Below, one piece after another: positions 49,631-60,965 of a DNA stretch of 64,000 nt; within the stretch, counting starts at the first letter, position 1; each line of letters starts with the position of its first letter. Below the pieces are notes generated by a model. That model worked only from the letters and a program-made list of their open reading frames with translations, was not told where the DNA came from and did not search any database. Made by a program: the position numbers and the translations under genes. This stretch comes from Epiperipatus broadwayi. Lineage: Eukaryota; Onychophora; Udeonychophora; Euonychophora; Peripatidae. The stretch is taken from NCBI GenBank assembly GCA_028023455.1, contig JAQFVV010000348.1:434001-498000 (forward strand). The letters are read 5' to 3'.

Positions 49631-50935
49631 GTAACGATTATATTCCCAAAGATTTAGCTAATTTAAAAATCTCAATTTATAAAATGCAAATACAATAAGG
49701 CATAGAAAGAAAATTTCGTTATATATAAAATATATAGAATGTTATTATAAAAATTGTCTAACAGTGAAAAATCAACTACTAAAAATAATTTAATTTATTA
49801 AATTCCAAAATATATAATTGTAGTATTTAAGATGATTAATCATTACAGATAATATTGTAACAGAATGAATTGACTCCAAATTTATGCCAGTAAAAAAGAA
49901 ATATGATTTGGATTTTAGTCTGTAATGAAAAGAAAAACTATAAAGATGTTATAAACTATGCTTATAGCATTTTTGAAATATAAAAAGTTAATGACGGTTG
50001 CAGAAATTATTCTGAAAAATTTTGAATGATTAAAATTTTGTCTAAATATCTTTTCGAAAATATAAAAGTAAATATTACTAGAAGAGTAATATAATCAGAA
50101 TTGTCTCAATATGGCATGGAATGTATATACACTAATGATTGCTGATCTTTTAGATGTGATAAATAAGCTTTTTACTTTTTGATAACTACTACCATCAGCT
50201 AGTATCCTTTTTTAAAATCTCAGATTATAAATATCCTTTTTTTTAAAAAATAAAATAAAATAAATATATCTATACTTTTTTTACTTTGGGAGCATTGATA
50301 TATATCCTGTGATAAATCTTTAAGTAAAACGTATATTTATAGAGAGAGAGTTTCTTGTCTGAAGTAACATAAAATTTGTCCTTTTAAAAAAATTATAATT
50401 CAGTTGTTTATTGTATAAAAATAACATTAATTTACTGAGATAATTTACGTGACAATCGGCTCTGAAATTAAATGGATAATGGATAGATCTAATATTCTCT
50501 GTGTTGCTGAAAGCATTAACAATTATTAAGTAATGAACATGATTGCATTTGCTAAATAATTGTGTAAGAGCAAAATATTGAGAAATATCTCGCTAAAGAC
50601 TTCTCAGAAATTCTTAGTGAAATTTTATAGTCTCTGTAAAGTAAGCAGACTGGTCTTTATTTTTATTGTCATGAAGTTCATTGTAATGTACAAATGTGAT
50701 AACTATCAAATAAAAGCATAGAAATGAAACAATTTCTATTTATATTTAAATCATTAAATAATAATTTGCCTGTTATCTTATGTAAGGAAATATTTAAGAC
50801 TTTTTCCCCAATTTGTTGAAAGTTCAGGAAATAGAAGTTTTGTTTGCAGGAGCCGTGATATTTCATATAAAAGTATTGATATGTATGAATAATTCTATGA
50901 ATAAAATAAAAACAATTGAATGATTTATAGAAGTT
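49631..50935. other. Intron sequence after exon f
   Basis: AT-rich; nothing identifiable apart from short A runs and a GAGAGAG tract at 50341-50350. Confidence 0.4.
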
Positions 50936-50937
50936 TG

Positions 50938-51012
50938 AGCACCAGAAGTGTCATAATTCAGCTATGTGACATGGATCTCCAGATCTCACCCTCTACCATT
51001 GAGAGAAAAGGC
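50938..51012 (-). mobile_element. tRNA-like SINE head
   Basis: The minus strand reads CTCTCAATGGTAGAGGGTGA at the A-box position, then GATCTGGAGATCCATG. The layout matches the AATGCAATGGTAGAGTATG heads at about 60535, so both probably belong to one family. The B box is degraded. Confidence 0.45.
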
Positions 51013-51309
51013 TTTTATAAGATATGTATATAATTACATTTTAAAATAATATAAAACTATAATATAATGATCATATAAACATAATGATTTTGTTAATTGC
51101 TAATTCACTTTTAATCATTAACTTATTTTGTGACTGTGGAATTAATTTATTAAACATAATATTAATACAGCTTCAAATATTAAATATAATTTTAATGCAG
51201 TTTTACCACAGAGAACTCTTATCAAAAGCAACAATCATATACTGTGAGAGAAATAGAATGTTTAATACCATAAATATTTGAAGTATATATCTATATTATC
51301 TATATAAAT

Positions 51310-52720
51310 GTGAAAATTTGTTTGCTTGCTTGTAACTTTATAACTAATATCCACTAAAGCTCTATCCATTCCCAAATTTACTAAACTTACTCAATATATT
51401 TTTGTTTACTCTAACATATGCCTTCTCTATATCTATAAAAATCATATATAACTGTCTGCCTGTATTCCTATTCATATCTATAAGTTCTGTAACTACAAAT
51501 AAACTATCTCTTATGCACCTATCTGATCAAAAACCTTGCATTTCTCCCATTATATATATTTTCTTTCATCTATTTTGCAACCCTTCCTGCCACCATATAT
51601 GAGAAAACTTTATTACCGCTATTGGTCTATAATTGTTTAATACTCCAACTACCTAGAAAATCTCTTCTGTGCCATCTTTTTAAAACAAGATAATAATTTT
51701 AATTTTGCCCTATGCCCAAATTCATTACGATCTCTACTAACCATCCATCCAAACCTCTTGCCTTTTCACTTTTCAATTTTTTACCTGCCTCATTCTGTTC
51801 ACTTTTTGTAAACCTAATATTTCTATTACTATATGCTTTCATGTTGGCTATCACTATGTCCTTCACATTTAACATCTTTTCTATATCTATTACATACTTA
51901 TTTAAGATTATTTCTAATTCTTCTCTAAAGCTACACTCTATTCCCTCATCGTCTAGTAATATTATTTCTCCCCTACATTTCTTCTTTTAATGGGTTCTAA
52001 AGTTTTTATTTCTATCTCTTCCACTTTTATTAATATCCTCCAACAATTTACTATTCAATTTTATTCTCTCTATATAATTATCTATTTTAGCCAACTTCTT
52101 TTTTCTAAGTACTTCTCCCATTTAGCATTAACATCTTTTTTACTACTTTCTTTGTTCTTAATAGCACACTAATATTCTCTGCATGCTTTTTTTTCTATCT
52201 TTTACACTTTTACTAACTCCCACTTTTCTACTACTATTCTTCTGAATATTTTCACCTAAAACCCTATTTGTCACTTTTTCTATTTCACCACACCAGTTCT
52301 TATACTCATCCCCAACCAACCCTTCCATGGTTTTTTCAACTTTTATTTTATATTCTTCTAACTTATTCTTATCATTTACTCTCCATCCACACCTATGACT
52401 ATCCTTTCTACTTTTATTATTATTACTATTTTCCATCTCATTACTAATCATTTCTATTATCATTATCAAACACCTTAAGTTTCCATACTTTATTCATTTC
52501 CTCTTTCTCTACTAATATATAATCTATTGTGTGGAATATATTATTTCTAGACCATGTGTATTGTCCCTTATAAATATTTGATGAATTTCCAATTCTCTAA
52601 TTCACTCTCTGACAAAAGTTATTTAAAAGCTGTCCATTCTTATTACCTACATCATCATTTTCTTCAATATGACTATTCATATCTCCTATAACGATTATTC
52701 TTGCCCCCCCCCTTTTTTTT
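51310..52720 (-). pseudogene. LINE endonuclease and reverse transcriptase (minus strand), decayed
   Basis: The minus strand from about 52705 reads ARIIVIGDMNSHIEENDD, GNKNGQLLNNFCQRVN, YTWSRN and IDYILVEKE, the C-terminal half of the LINE AP-type endonuclease (GDMN and ID-YILV blocks). Then comes the linker 52469-52158 (YKNWCGEIEKVTNR, VGVSKSVKDRKKSMQ), FTKSEQNEAGKKLKSEKARG (RT entry) and GWLVEIV, VVGVLNNYRPIAVIKV, DRCIRDSLFVVTELID and FIDIEKAYVRVNKN (motif A, with the usual AYDRV changed to AYVRV). It has many frame breaks and is cut off before motif C. The sequence is distinct from the RTE-like copy at 48.4 kb and looks L1/Tx1- or Jockey-like. Confidence 0.8.
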
Positions 52721-52861
52721 TTGAAACTTTGTATATCCTGATATTCTTTAAACATATACAGATGCACCTGGTGAGAATAAATGAAAATGCTTAAATTTAC
52801 TTAAAAAATTTAAAATATGAATTTTTCTACAGTACAGACTTTTTTATACCTGCACTTTTAT

Positions 52862-53990
52862 ATAAATATATAGGGTTTGAACTCAGACTTTCACATGACC
52901 CTCAATCATCCATGCTATCTCATACCACTGATACACTTCATCACACATCTATCGAAAAGATAAATAATCACCAATATGCATATTTTGTGCTAAACCAGCA
53001 TTCTTCAGTTGGTCCAGATTATCATCTCCCCCCACATATATGCAATCAAAGCTCAGCTTATATTAAGATAACCAATCTTCATACTTTAATGGACAGTCTT
53101 CAAACCACTCCATCCCAGTGCCAATCTTCTCATCCTACCCATGTTGACCACAAGTCTCACTGATCATGTATAGGACATAATCCATTTACATACATATATG
53201 AGGGATAGGACAGACTTTAAAGCACTATATTTTGAAATATGAATTTTTTTTACAGTACAGGCTTTTTCACATCTGCACTTCTGTATGTAATATATAGGGG
53301 ATTTGATCTCAGACTTTCATATGACCCTCAATGATCCATGTTATGATAATCTGGACCAACTGATGAGTGCTGGTTTAGCACAAAATATGTATATTGGTGA
53401 TTATTTATCTTTTCAACATGTGTATGATCAAGTGTATCAGTGGTATGAGATAGCATGGATGGTTGATGTCATGTGAAAGTCTAACTTCAAACCCCCTATT
53501 ATTACATATAGAAATGCAGGCATGAAAAATCGTGTACTGTAGAAAAAATTCATATTTCAAAATATAATGCTTTAAAGTCTTCCCATCCCTCATATATGTA
53601 TGTAAATGAATTATGTTCTGTACATGAGGGGTCATAGTGATTTGTGATCAACATGGGTAGGATGAGAAGGTTGGCATTAAGGTGGGATTTGAGTGTTCCA
53701 TAATCAGATTTTCAATGAAATGGATGGCTGAAGAGTTGTGGGATGGAGTGTTTTGAAGTCTGTCCATTAAAGTATGAAGATTGGTTATTTTAATATAAGC
53801 TGAGCTTTGATTGTATATATGTGGGGAGATGATAATCTGGACCAACTGACGAGGGCTGGCTTAGCACGAAATACGTATATTGGTGATTATTTATCTTTTT
53901 GACATGTGTGTGATTAAGTGTATCAGTGGTATAAGATAGCATGAATGGTTGAGGGTTGTATGAAAGTCTGAGTTCAAACCCTATATATTA
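52862..53990. mobile_element. Inverted cluster of tRNA-derived SINE copies
   Basis: One complete unit lies at about 52870-53240 in minus sense. The second starts in the same sense (about 53245-53342) but flips into a plus-sense partial (53343-53500). A long plus-sense unit (about 53515-53985) closes the structure, so the two ends are inverted. Each head has AGTGTATCAGTGGTATGAGATAG (A-box-like) and GAGTTCAAACCC (B box). Bodies share GGTCCAGATTATCATCTCCC, CAATCAAAGCTCAGCTTATA and ACATACATATATGAGGGA. The frames 52912-53163 (+) and 53648-53845 (-) are the same repeat read from both arms. Confidence 0.8.
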
Positions 53991-54149
53991 AAATTTTAAA
54001 CTAAACAATTATGAATAATTTAATTATGAAGTGTATTAAGTTGAAGATTAAAGCATTAATAACATTTTTGTCTTTTTTACTATTTTTAAATTTAGAGAGT
54101 TGATTTGAGAATATTTGTTTTACTTCAACTTTCGTTTTATACATGATAG

Positions 54150-54335
54150 ATTCTACGGAAAGCTGGTTTGGATGGAAAACCAACTGTGTTTATATTTACT
54201 GATAATCAAATCAAAGATGAATCTTTTGTTGAAGATTTAAATATGATTTTAAACAGAGGAGATGTTCCAAACATTTTCTCACCAGAAGAGAAAATAGATA
54301 TTATTGAAAAGATGCAAAGAACTGCTAAACAATTG
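54150..54335 (+). CDS. DNAH3: Axonemal dynein heavy chain, exon g (AAA4 Walker B)
   Basis: Exon of 62 codons, phase 0 on both sides (acceptor CATGATAG, donor GTAAAT). It opens ILRKAGLDGKPTVFIFTDNQ, where VFIFTDNQI is the AAA4 Walker B strand, and continues with DESFVEDLNMILNRGDVPN and IFSPEEK. ESF.ED.N..LN.G.VPN.F is the invariant AAA4 signature in dynein heavy chains. The Met at 54168 is not a start, because the conserved ILRK segment precedes it. It lies about 160 bp after the end of a large inverted SINE cluster. Confidence 0.96.
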
Positions 54336-54432
54336 GTAAATAATGTATCATAGTTATATTCATACATACAAATATACACGTTGCTTTTTTATTGAAATGT
54401 TTATACATATAATGATTTATATAACTATAATC

Positions 54433-54544
54433 TTGTGAAAGGAATTATTCTTCATGCATGCATTATGACTGACACGTCACTCCCATCAATCTAATGTTTT
54501 AAAACAATTATTGGCGGCAAAGTGAAGAATAGTTTCTTTCACAA
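54433..54544. mobile_element. Small palindromic MITE
   Basis: Terminal inverted repeats of 22 bp: TTGTGAAAGGAATTATTCTT on the left and the complement of AAGAATAGTTTCTTTCACAA on the right, around about 68 bp including GACTGACACGTCACTCCC. It is 98 bp downstream of exon g. Non-coding. Confidence 0.7.
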
Positions 54545-57500
54545 TATTACAGATATATATAATATAGTATATTATATATATTTTTATTATTATTATTAAC
54601 AACAACAAGATTAAGAGATATTTTTCATTTTCATAAATTAAAATATTAATATTTATTAAAGATATTTGAGACTTAAATATTAATAGGTAAACATTTATTA
54701 CACTAAAAAAAAAGCTATAAATCTTTCAGTTGAGATTTTGATTAAAAAAAAAAAAGTATAAAAATATTCAAACATGATTTACTTAGAATACCTGGAATTC
54801 TGCAAAAGCTATGAAACAGAGTTAATAAACTATGAAATAACAAAATAGTTAGAAGAAAAAAGCCTCAAAAATATAAAATAATATATTAGTATTAAAGAAG
54901 AAATTTTGCTTTAGCAAAAAGAGAATGATAGAAAAAACCAATGACCATGAATTGCTATTTTATATTGGATTTGTAGACTATAAAAATACATTTCTAAAGA
55001 AATTAAAACTATGAAATATCAAAGATTCAGGATATTGTTAAATTCTTAAGATTATCAGTATTCAACATCTGTAATTAGATTACATACAAACATCAAGAAG
55101 ATTAAAATGTACAAGTATGTGTTCCTGGAAGATTCCATCTATCAAAAAACTGTGCAACTGTTTAAAAAAATATGTATTTTAAAATAGGAAACTAATGGAA
55201 TAAAAAATAGATGTAAGTCATTTAGATTGGGCAAATGATAGCAATGTTTTTGCAAACAAAGCTTCAGAGATTTAGAAAATATTAAAAATATTTCATTAAT
55301 GTTTATTAGTTTTCAAAATAATGATTATAATAGTGAATTGGAAGAAATCAGTTTTTATATATACCTTGATCAGATTATTTATACAAACGAAAACAATGAA
55401 TGAAATATAGAATCAATCTTTATAGAATAACAAATAGACCTTTCTTTTTAAAAAGATCATTTTTTAATTAATGTGCTTAACCAATGCTATATCTGAAATT
55501 TAAATGTTTAACAGAGAGGAAAGATTTCAGACTATACTATGAAGTAAGCAAGAATATATAGTATTGGATTAACTAGAAAGGATCAAAAGTGAAAATCATG
55601 GGTTTAGGAACAAATCCTGAAAAAAAATCAAATTAATTTAACTACTAAATGCCTATTTTTCAATAATAATTTTATTTTTATGTAGTTTTGACTTGCAGTC
55701 GTTAGAAAAATTACTGATATCTAAAAATAAAAATATTAAATGAAAAAAGCACATGGACTTGCTGAATTAATTAAAAGTATACCAATTAAAAAAAGTATGA
55801 AGGACATTTTTTTTTTTTGAAAAAATTAAGAGGCTGAAGAGAAATTGATCTGTATGACTATATATGTCATTAAAAGAGATGGTAATAGATAAACAATTGA
55901 AGCTTCAAAATGGATACAAAGAGATTGTAAGACGTAGAAAGAGATTATATATGAAATTGATGGATAAAATTAAAATCCTGCACTTTCTGCTAAATTGTTT
56001 TTTAATGCGAAACATTTTCTATTGAATGACTTTTATGAATGTTTAATTTTTATTTGTGAATATCACTTTAGTAACATATATTTTCAGAATTACTTGCTGC
56101 TCAATAACTTTTATTTGACTGGATAATTTATATATTTAGAAGGGAAGGGAGACTTAGAAATCAATAAAAATATCACACATAATAGAATGTGTATTACGAT
56201 AATTGCAATAAATTATGAGATTTATATAGTGAAGGAAATAATATTTTTTTTTATATATAAAATTTTAATATAAACTAGAAATAATAAAGAATTGATAAGA
56301 AGTGAGAAGAAAAAAGAAAAATGGAAATGAAAATTGTGTGGGTTACACAAATTATAGATAAGACATTTGTTTGTAGATTGTTTAGAATAAGAAACTAAAT
56401 TGCATCAAATAATTATAACCAATTATATATTTAATTATTTTTATCAAAATATTTATCAAACCTATATCGTTTTTTATCATCTAAAATATTTACTCCCATA
56501 TGCATAAGTCTACAAATATAATGCTTGAATTCTAAACAGTTCAACAATATGGGCTTTTATGTTTAGGGAAAATTAATTACTATGTTATGAACAAACAAAT
56601 TTAAAAAAAAAAATACAATCACCTGTTAATTTTTAAATTGTTTGTTTTTTGACAAAATTCTGCCATATTTTGACTTTAAGCCTATTTTGAAGTACTCATA
56701 TAACATTTTATTGCTTTAAGAAATTATATTAATACAACAGCTTACCAATGATTTTCAAAATTTGTATTTAATTGGTCCAAATGTTATTGTATATCTACGT
56801 TATTAACACAATATTCATTATAGTGTTAAATATATATGTTATATATGAAAAGTAAAAAATATATTCAGGGTCTGGCCCTTCAGTTATGGTGCCCGAAGCA
56901 AACCTTAAAAACTGCATTTTAAAATAATTGAAATGGCTTATTTAAAAAGATTTACTGAATAAAATAATGAATAAAATAAGAAAAAAGATGATTTTAATTA
57001 AAAATAAATATATTTATTTTTAAAAAATGTATTCAATATAATATCTCATTTTGGTGTTTATTTTATTCAAGTACTTACTTTGCCATCTCACTTACAGGTC
57101 CTACTTTAGATACATTAAGACTTGAGAACAAGACTCACATTGTCAATTGTGCAACATAAATATTTGTATGGCATGATAAAATTAACTTAAAAATTATACA
57201 AATAATAATTTGTAAAAAAAATCATTTATTACTTCTCTATTAAAACCAGATTTCAAAATGATATTAGTTAAATTTTTGTAAAATAAAACTGTAATTATTT
57301 AAAAGAATGCTGGGTTTAATATTGCTCTGTCATTGATGATAGCAGAATACTTTATATCTTTTCGAATCCATTATTGTCATATAGTGAGATTGACTTGAAA
57401 TTAAAAACTGGTCTGAAATGCCTTCAACAATACTTTTATTGCAGATACAATCTATTATCAATTGTTTATTATATACAGCACCACCACATGGGTAAGAGGT

Positions 57501-57642
57501 GCCTTTGTGCAAGGTAAATTTTAGCATCCCCCCCCCCCATTCTGTGAGATAAAATTTGTAAATTATAATAATTTTTTTCCCAGCACTAAAGTAAACAAAT
57601 TAATGTTTAAAAAATTATTTTTGAAACAATAATAATTAAGGG
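54545..57642. other. Intron sequence, nothing identifiable
   Basis: AT-rich with A runs. A run of nine C occurs at about 57529-57537. No coding signal or inverted repeat seen. Confidence 0.4.
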
Positions 57643-57884
57643 TAATTACGTATTTACCTTGCTATGACATCATCACAGTCAACATTGTTTCTATATGCTG
57701 AATTTTATGCTTACAATGTGTCTCATTTTTTGACTAAAAATTAGAAAAGTCAGCACATAGCACTGGAATGGGCAGGGGACTCTGACGTTTTTGCCTGTCC
57801 AGAGTACATGCTCAATTGTAAAATTCAGTGCATAGAAACAATGTTGACTGTCATGACATCATAGCAAGGTAAATATGTGATTAT
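57643..57884. mobile_element. Palindromic MITE, 65-bp inverted ends
   Basis: The left arm TAATTACGTATTTACCTTGC, TATGACATCATCACAGTCAA, CATTGTTTCTATATGCTGAA is matched in inverse by TTCAGTGCATAGAAACAATG, TTGACTGTCATGACATCATA, GCAAGGTAAATATGTGATTA. The roughly 110-bp middle is less AT-rich (GGGCAGGGGACTCTGACG, TGCCTGTCCAGAG). No coding capacity. Confidence 0.8.
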
Positions 57885-58636
57885 CTAATTAAGTAATATC
57901 TTAAAAATATATTTGTTGAGTAAATTTGAAATTTTTTCTTTCAAAAGTTTTCATATTATTTTTTGAGCAATCCTCTGAAATTACTAATAAAGATAGGAAA
58001 TATCTGCAAATAAGATTTTTTAAAATATCTAACTATTTTATCATGTTTTAAAAAATCTCCTCTCCATCCACATCATACGTGCTCATGAAACATTGTACCA
58101 TCCCTCTCCTCTTCTGGGGCCATTCTGATATTATATAAGTAATTCTATTTCTACTTTACTTACTTTCTTATTAAAAATATTATTTAGAGCCTCTGCAGTC
58201 CATCCTGCATAGTGAGAAGAAAAGAGAAGTCCAGCTTGTCTCCATTATTATTTCTGAAGTACAATACTTGTAAAAGCTTATATAAGTCTTAGATTTCTTT
58301 ACCAATATTTAAATGAACTTTAACCAGCATGCCAATAATTAATTAAAACTAGTTCTTGTTTGTTTTAAATCCATTCAAAATCTCTCATGTATAAACTTAT
58401 TTGTGTTTTCTATTATCAAAGTTATATTCTTTCAATAATAAAATGTTTATTCTATTATTTAATTTCTTATGTGAGTATTATTGTATTATTAACAACTGTA
58501 ATTTCTTATATATAGTCCAATATTTAAAATGTTCATATTTATATGTTTATTGATGTAACTTTTATACAAACTAGGTCAATTTTAAATAACATAACTAATA
58601 TAACTCTATTATCCCATTGGCACCAACTTATTAAAA

Positions 58637-59509
58637 TACACCTGGGTCTCTTTTTACACGGACTTATTTAACATGATTTTGAAGTTACGTGATTTGTGTT
58701 TCACCGGAAGTCGATTTCCAATAATGTACTATTACTTTAAATAATAAATTTTGTGCACTTACGTTATATTGAAAGTAATAGCACATTATTGGAATTCGAC
58801 TTTCATCTTAGTAATTTCAATATTTTCAGTAATTTATAATAGTAAGATTTTATGCAATAATGAAATTAAAATCATGATTTCCACATTTTATGTATACACA
58901 TATTAAATTTTACAAGATTATAATGTAAATTTGTTCAAACATTGTGCATGTTAATTTTGCATTTTAAATCACATTCTGTTTTTGCATTTTAAAAAAGAAT
59001 GTAATCAATTATTATTTTCTTATTAATGACACTAATCATTAATGTGCTCTTAAATTCCAATGAGAACTAAATGGTTGTATGTCTGAATATCGTGAGCTTC
59101 GTAAACAATTAATAAAATCATCGTCTCAAAGATTAATTACTAATTACGTTGTCACCAGAAAATCATAATAATTAAAACGTGTATAAAAAATGTAAATTAC
59201 TGTACTGTAAATTATGCATAAAAATATATTATTTTAAATAAAATTAAATATTATAGTTAAAAAAAGTTTGTCTTGTATCAATTTTTTTCAAATTTGAAAT
59301 TTTTTATTAGTCATATTTTATTTCCTTATTTTTTTTTTTCGTGAATTTTAAAGTAATTTTACATTGGTGCTTTGCTTTTACACGAATTTTGAAAAATCAC
59401 AGACTGCACACACCCCTTTTCAATGTAAGTTATGTCTATTTTTGCGCAATTTCGTTTGCGCGTGTTTTCTGAGGAACCTATCTATCGCGTAAAATGAGAC
59501 CCAGGTGTA
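58637..59509. mobile_element. TA-flanked non-autonomous DNA transposon, 869 bp
   Basis: The ends CACCTGGGTCTCTTTTTACA (58639) and, inverted, CACCTGGGTCTCATTTTACG (ending 59507) are each bordered by TA, as for Tc1/mariner- and PIF-like target preferences. CG-containing words concentrate near the ends (TTTTTGCGCAATTTCGTTTG, TTTGCGCGTG). Inside the left part is a separate hairpin, 58707-58740 and 58769-58803 (AGTCGATTTCCAATAATGT / ACATTATTGGAATTCGACT). No transposase frame. Confidence 0.7.
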
Positions 59510-60230
59510 GTTTGTTTTAAAAATCCATTAATTATTTTTAATTCAAACCTCCTCACACATAACTTGTTTATGTTTTCTATTAACAAAAATAGCTTCTCTT
59601 ATATTCATTCAATAGTAAAATATTTACACTACTTTATTATTTAATTTTTTTAACCCTTATTAATAACTAAGTTGTAGTACATATATATATATATAATAGT
59701 TTGACAATTAGGGATTTAGCCAGGATTTATTTAAGGGAAGATATTTTGTTTATTCAATAAATTCTTAGAAGCCATTAATATGCCTTGCACTGTATTTTAT
59801 TTATTCATAGATCATTTTGGACAATTAAAAAAAAGTTAAACACTTGGTTTGTTCCACTAGATGCATATTTTAGTCTTTGTCAATAGTGCAATCATGTAGG
59901 GGTTTTATTGTAATCAAAAGAATTACATTAAATAATCTCATTATCATCAAATTTGTTGAGAATTAAATATTTTGGTATGCAATAATATTTTTTAAAAATT
60001 ATTACTCATTCTGGGGTGTTTTTTTTTTAACTTTTAAACCATAGTGTGGATTATGGATCAATTATGAGTTTTTAACTAAACAACAAATCTGAGTTCACAT
60101 CCAAGGAAAAACTGTTTAATAAAATGTGTAAAAAGATAATACAGCATTAAAAAAATAAATATAAAAAGATAATAGGGCATAATAAAAAAAAGAAAAACAT
60201 AATATTGTTATTAAAAACATTTTGCACAAG
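59510..60230. other. Intron sequence, nothing identifiable
   Basis: AT-rich; only a short TA tract at about 59681-59694. Confidence 0.4.
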
Positions 60231-60300
60231 ACAGCAATAGAATTGATTCTAAGATCCCACATTCCAGAGTCTGCCATTTTACCACTACTCTAAATTGAAT
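60231..60300 (-). mobile_element. tRNA-derived SINE head
   Basis: The minus strand reads TTTAGAGTAGTGGTAAAATG (A-box-like), GCAGACTCTGGAATGTGGGA and TCTTAGAATCAATTCTATTG (diverged B box), with the same order as 45095-45170. The sequence next to it is A-rich (AATAAAAAAAAGAAAAAC), suggesting a poly-A tail on the outgoing side. Confidence 0.55.
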
Positions 60301-60419
60301 AAGATTTATGAGCTCTGTAAAAGATCATTGATAAAGATAATTTCATCACATGCAGCATTCTTATAATTATGAGGCAATATTTTTACAATGTTTTAGATTT
60401 AATGTATTATTAATAGTAA

Positions 60420-60965
60420 TCTACTTTTTATATAAATTAGGATATTTAAATAAAAGTGATTGAGAGATCTAAACATTTTCATTTATATGTAAATGTTATT
60501 AATTATATAATAAAAGAACATCAGCCTGTTTGGTTTAATGCAATGGTAGAGTATGTATATAGTATATTTTGAGGTTCGAGCAATTGTCACAAGTCTTAGT
60601 AAAGAAGAATTCCTCTTATATTTATATAAAAATATTTGCAATCAGAATATGTTTCTTACAGTAAAGTGATTCAGAAATCTAAACATTTACATATAAGTTT
60701 TACTAATTATTGTGACAAAATGGTACCCGCCTTTTTTAAGTTCAGAGCAATGATAAGAGTATCATGCCTCGAAATTTGAGGTTTGGCAATTGTGACAATA
60801 AGTTTAAGTAAAGAACTATTTATCTCATTTTTAAATTTACACTCACAATGTATTTTTAACAATGAAGTGATTTGAAAATGTAAACATTTTCATTTACATA
60901 AAAACTTTATTAATTGTTTTGGTGCCTCTGTGATGCCCTGCACACCAACATATGACAACGCTGGT
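60420..60965 (+). repeat. Tandem tRNA-like units, about 195-bp period
   Basis: Three consecutive units share AAGTGATT...AAATCTAAACATTT followed by a TTTACATATAAG/TTTACATAAAAAC tract, a TATTAATTAT/TACTAATTAT word and then a tRNA-like head. The first head (about 60525-60585) has TTTAATGCAATGGTAGAGTA and GAGGTTCGAGCAATTGTCAC. The second (about 60725-60800) has TTCAGAGCAATGATAAGAGT and GAGGTTTGGCAATTGTGACA. The third (from about 60845) breaks off at GGTGCCTCTGTG. The first and second heads have B-box-like GAGGTTCGAGC / GAGGTTTGGCA. Confidence 0.65.

Noticed and set aside
52912-53845. Two similar frames on opposite strands (52912-53163 + and 53648-53845 -) sharing QSSAYIKITNLHTLMD
   Set aside because: They are the same SINE body read in the two arms of an inverted repeat, so the shared protein reflects DNA repetition, not coding.
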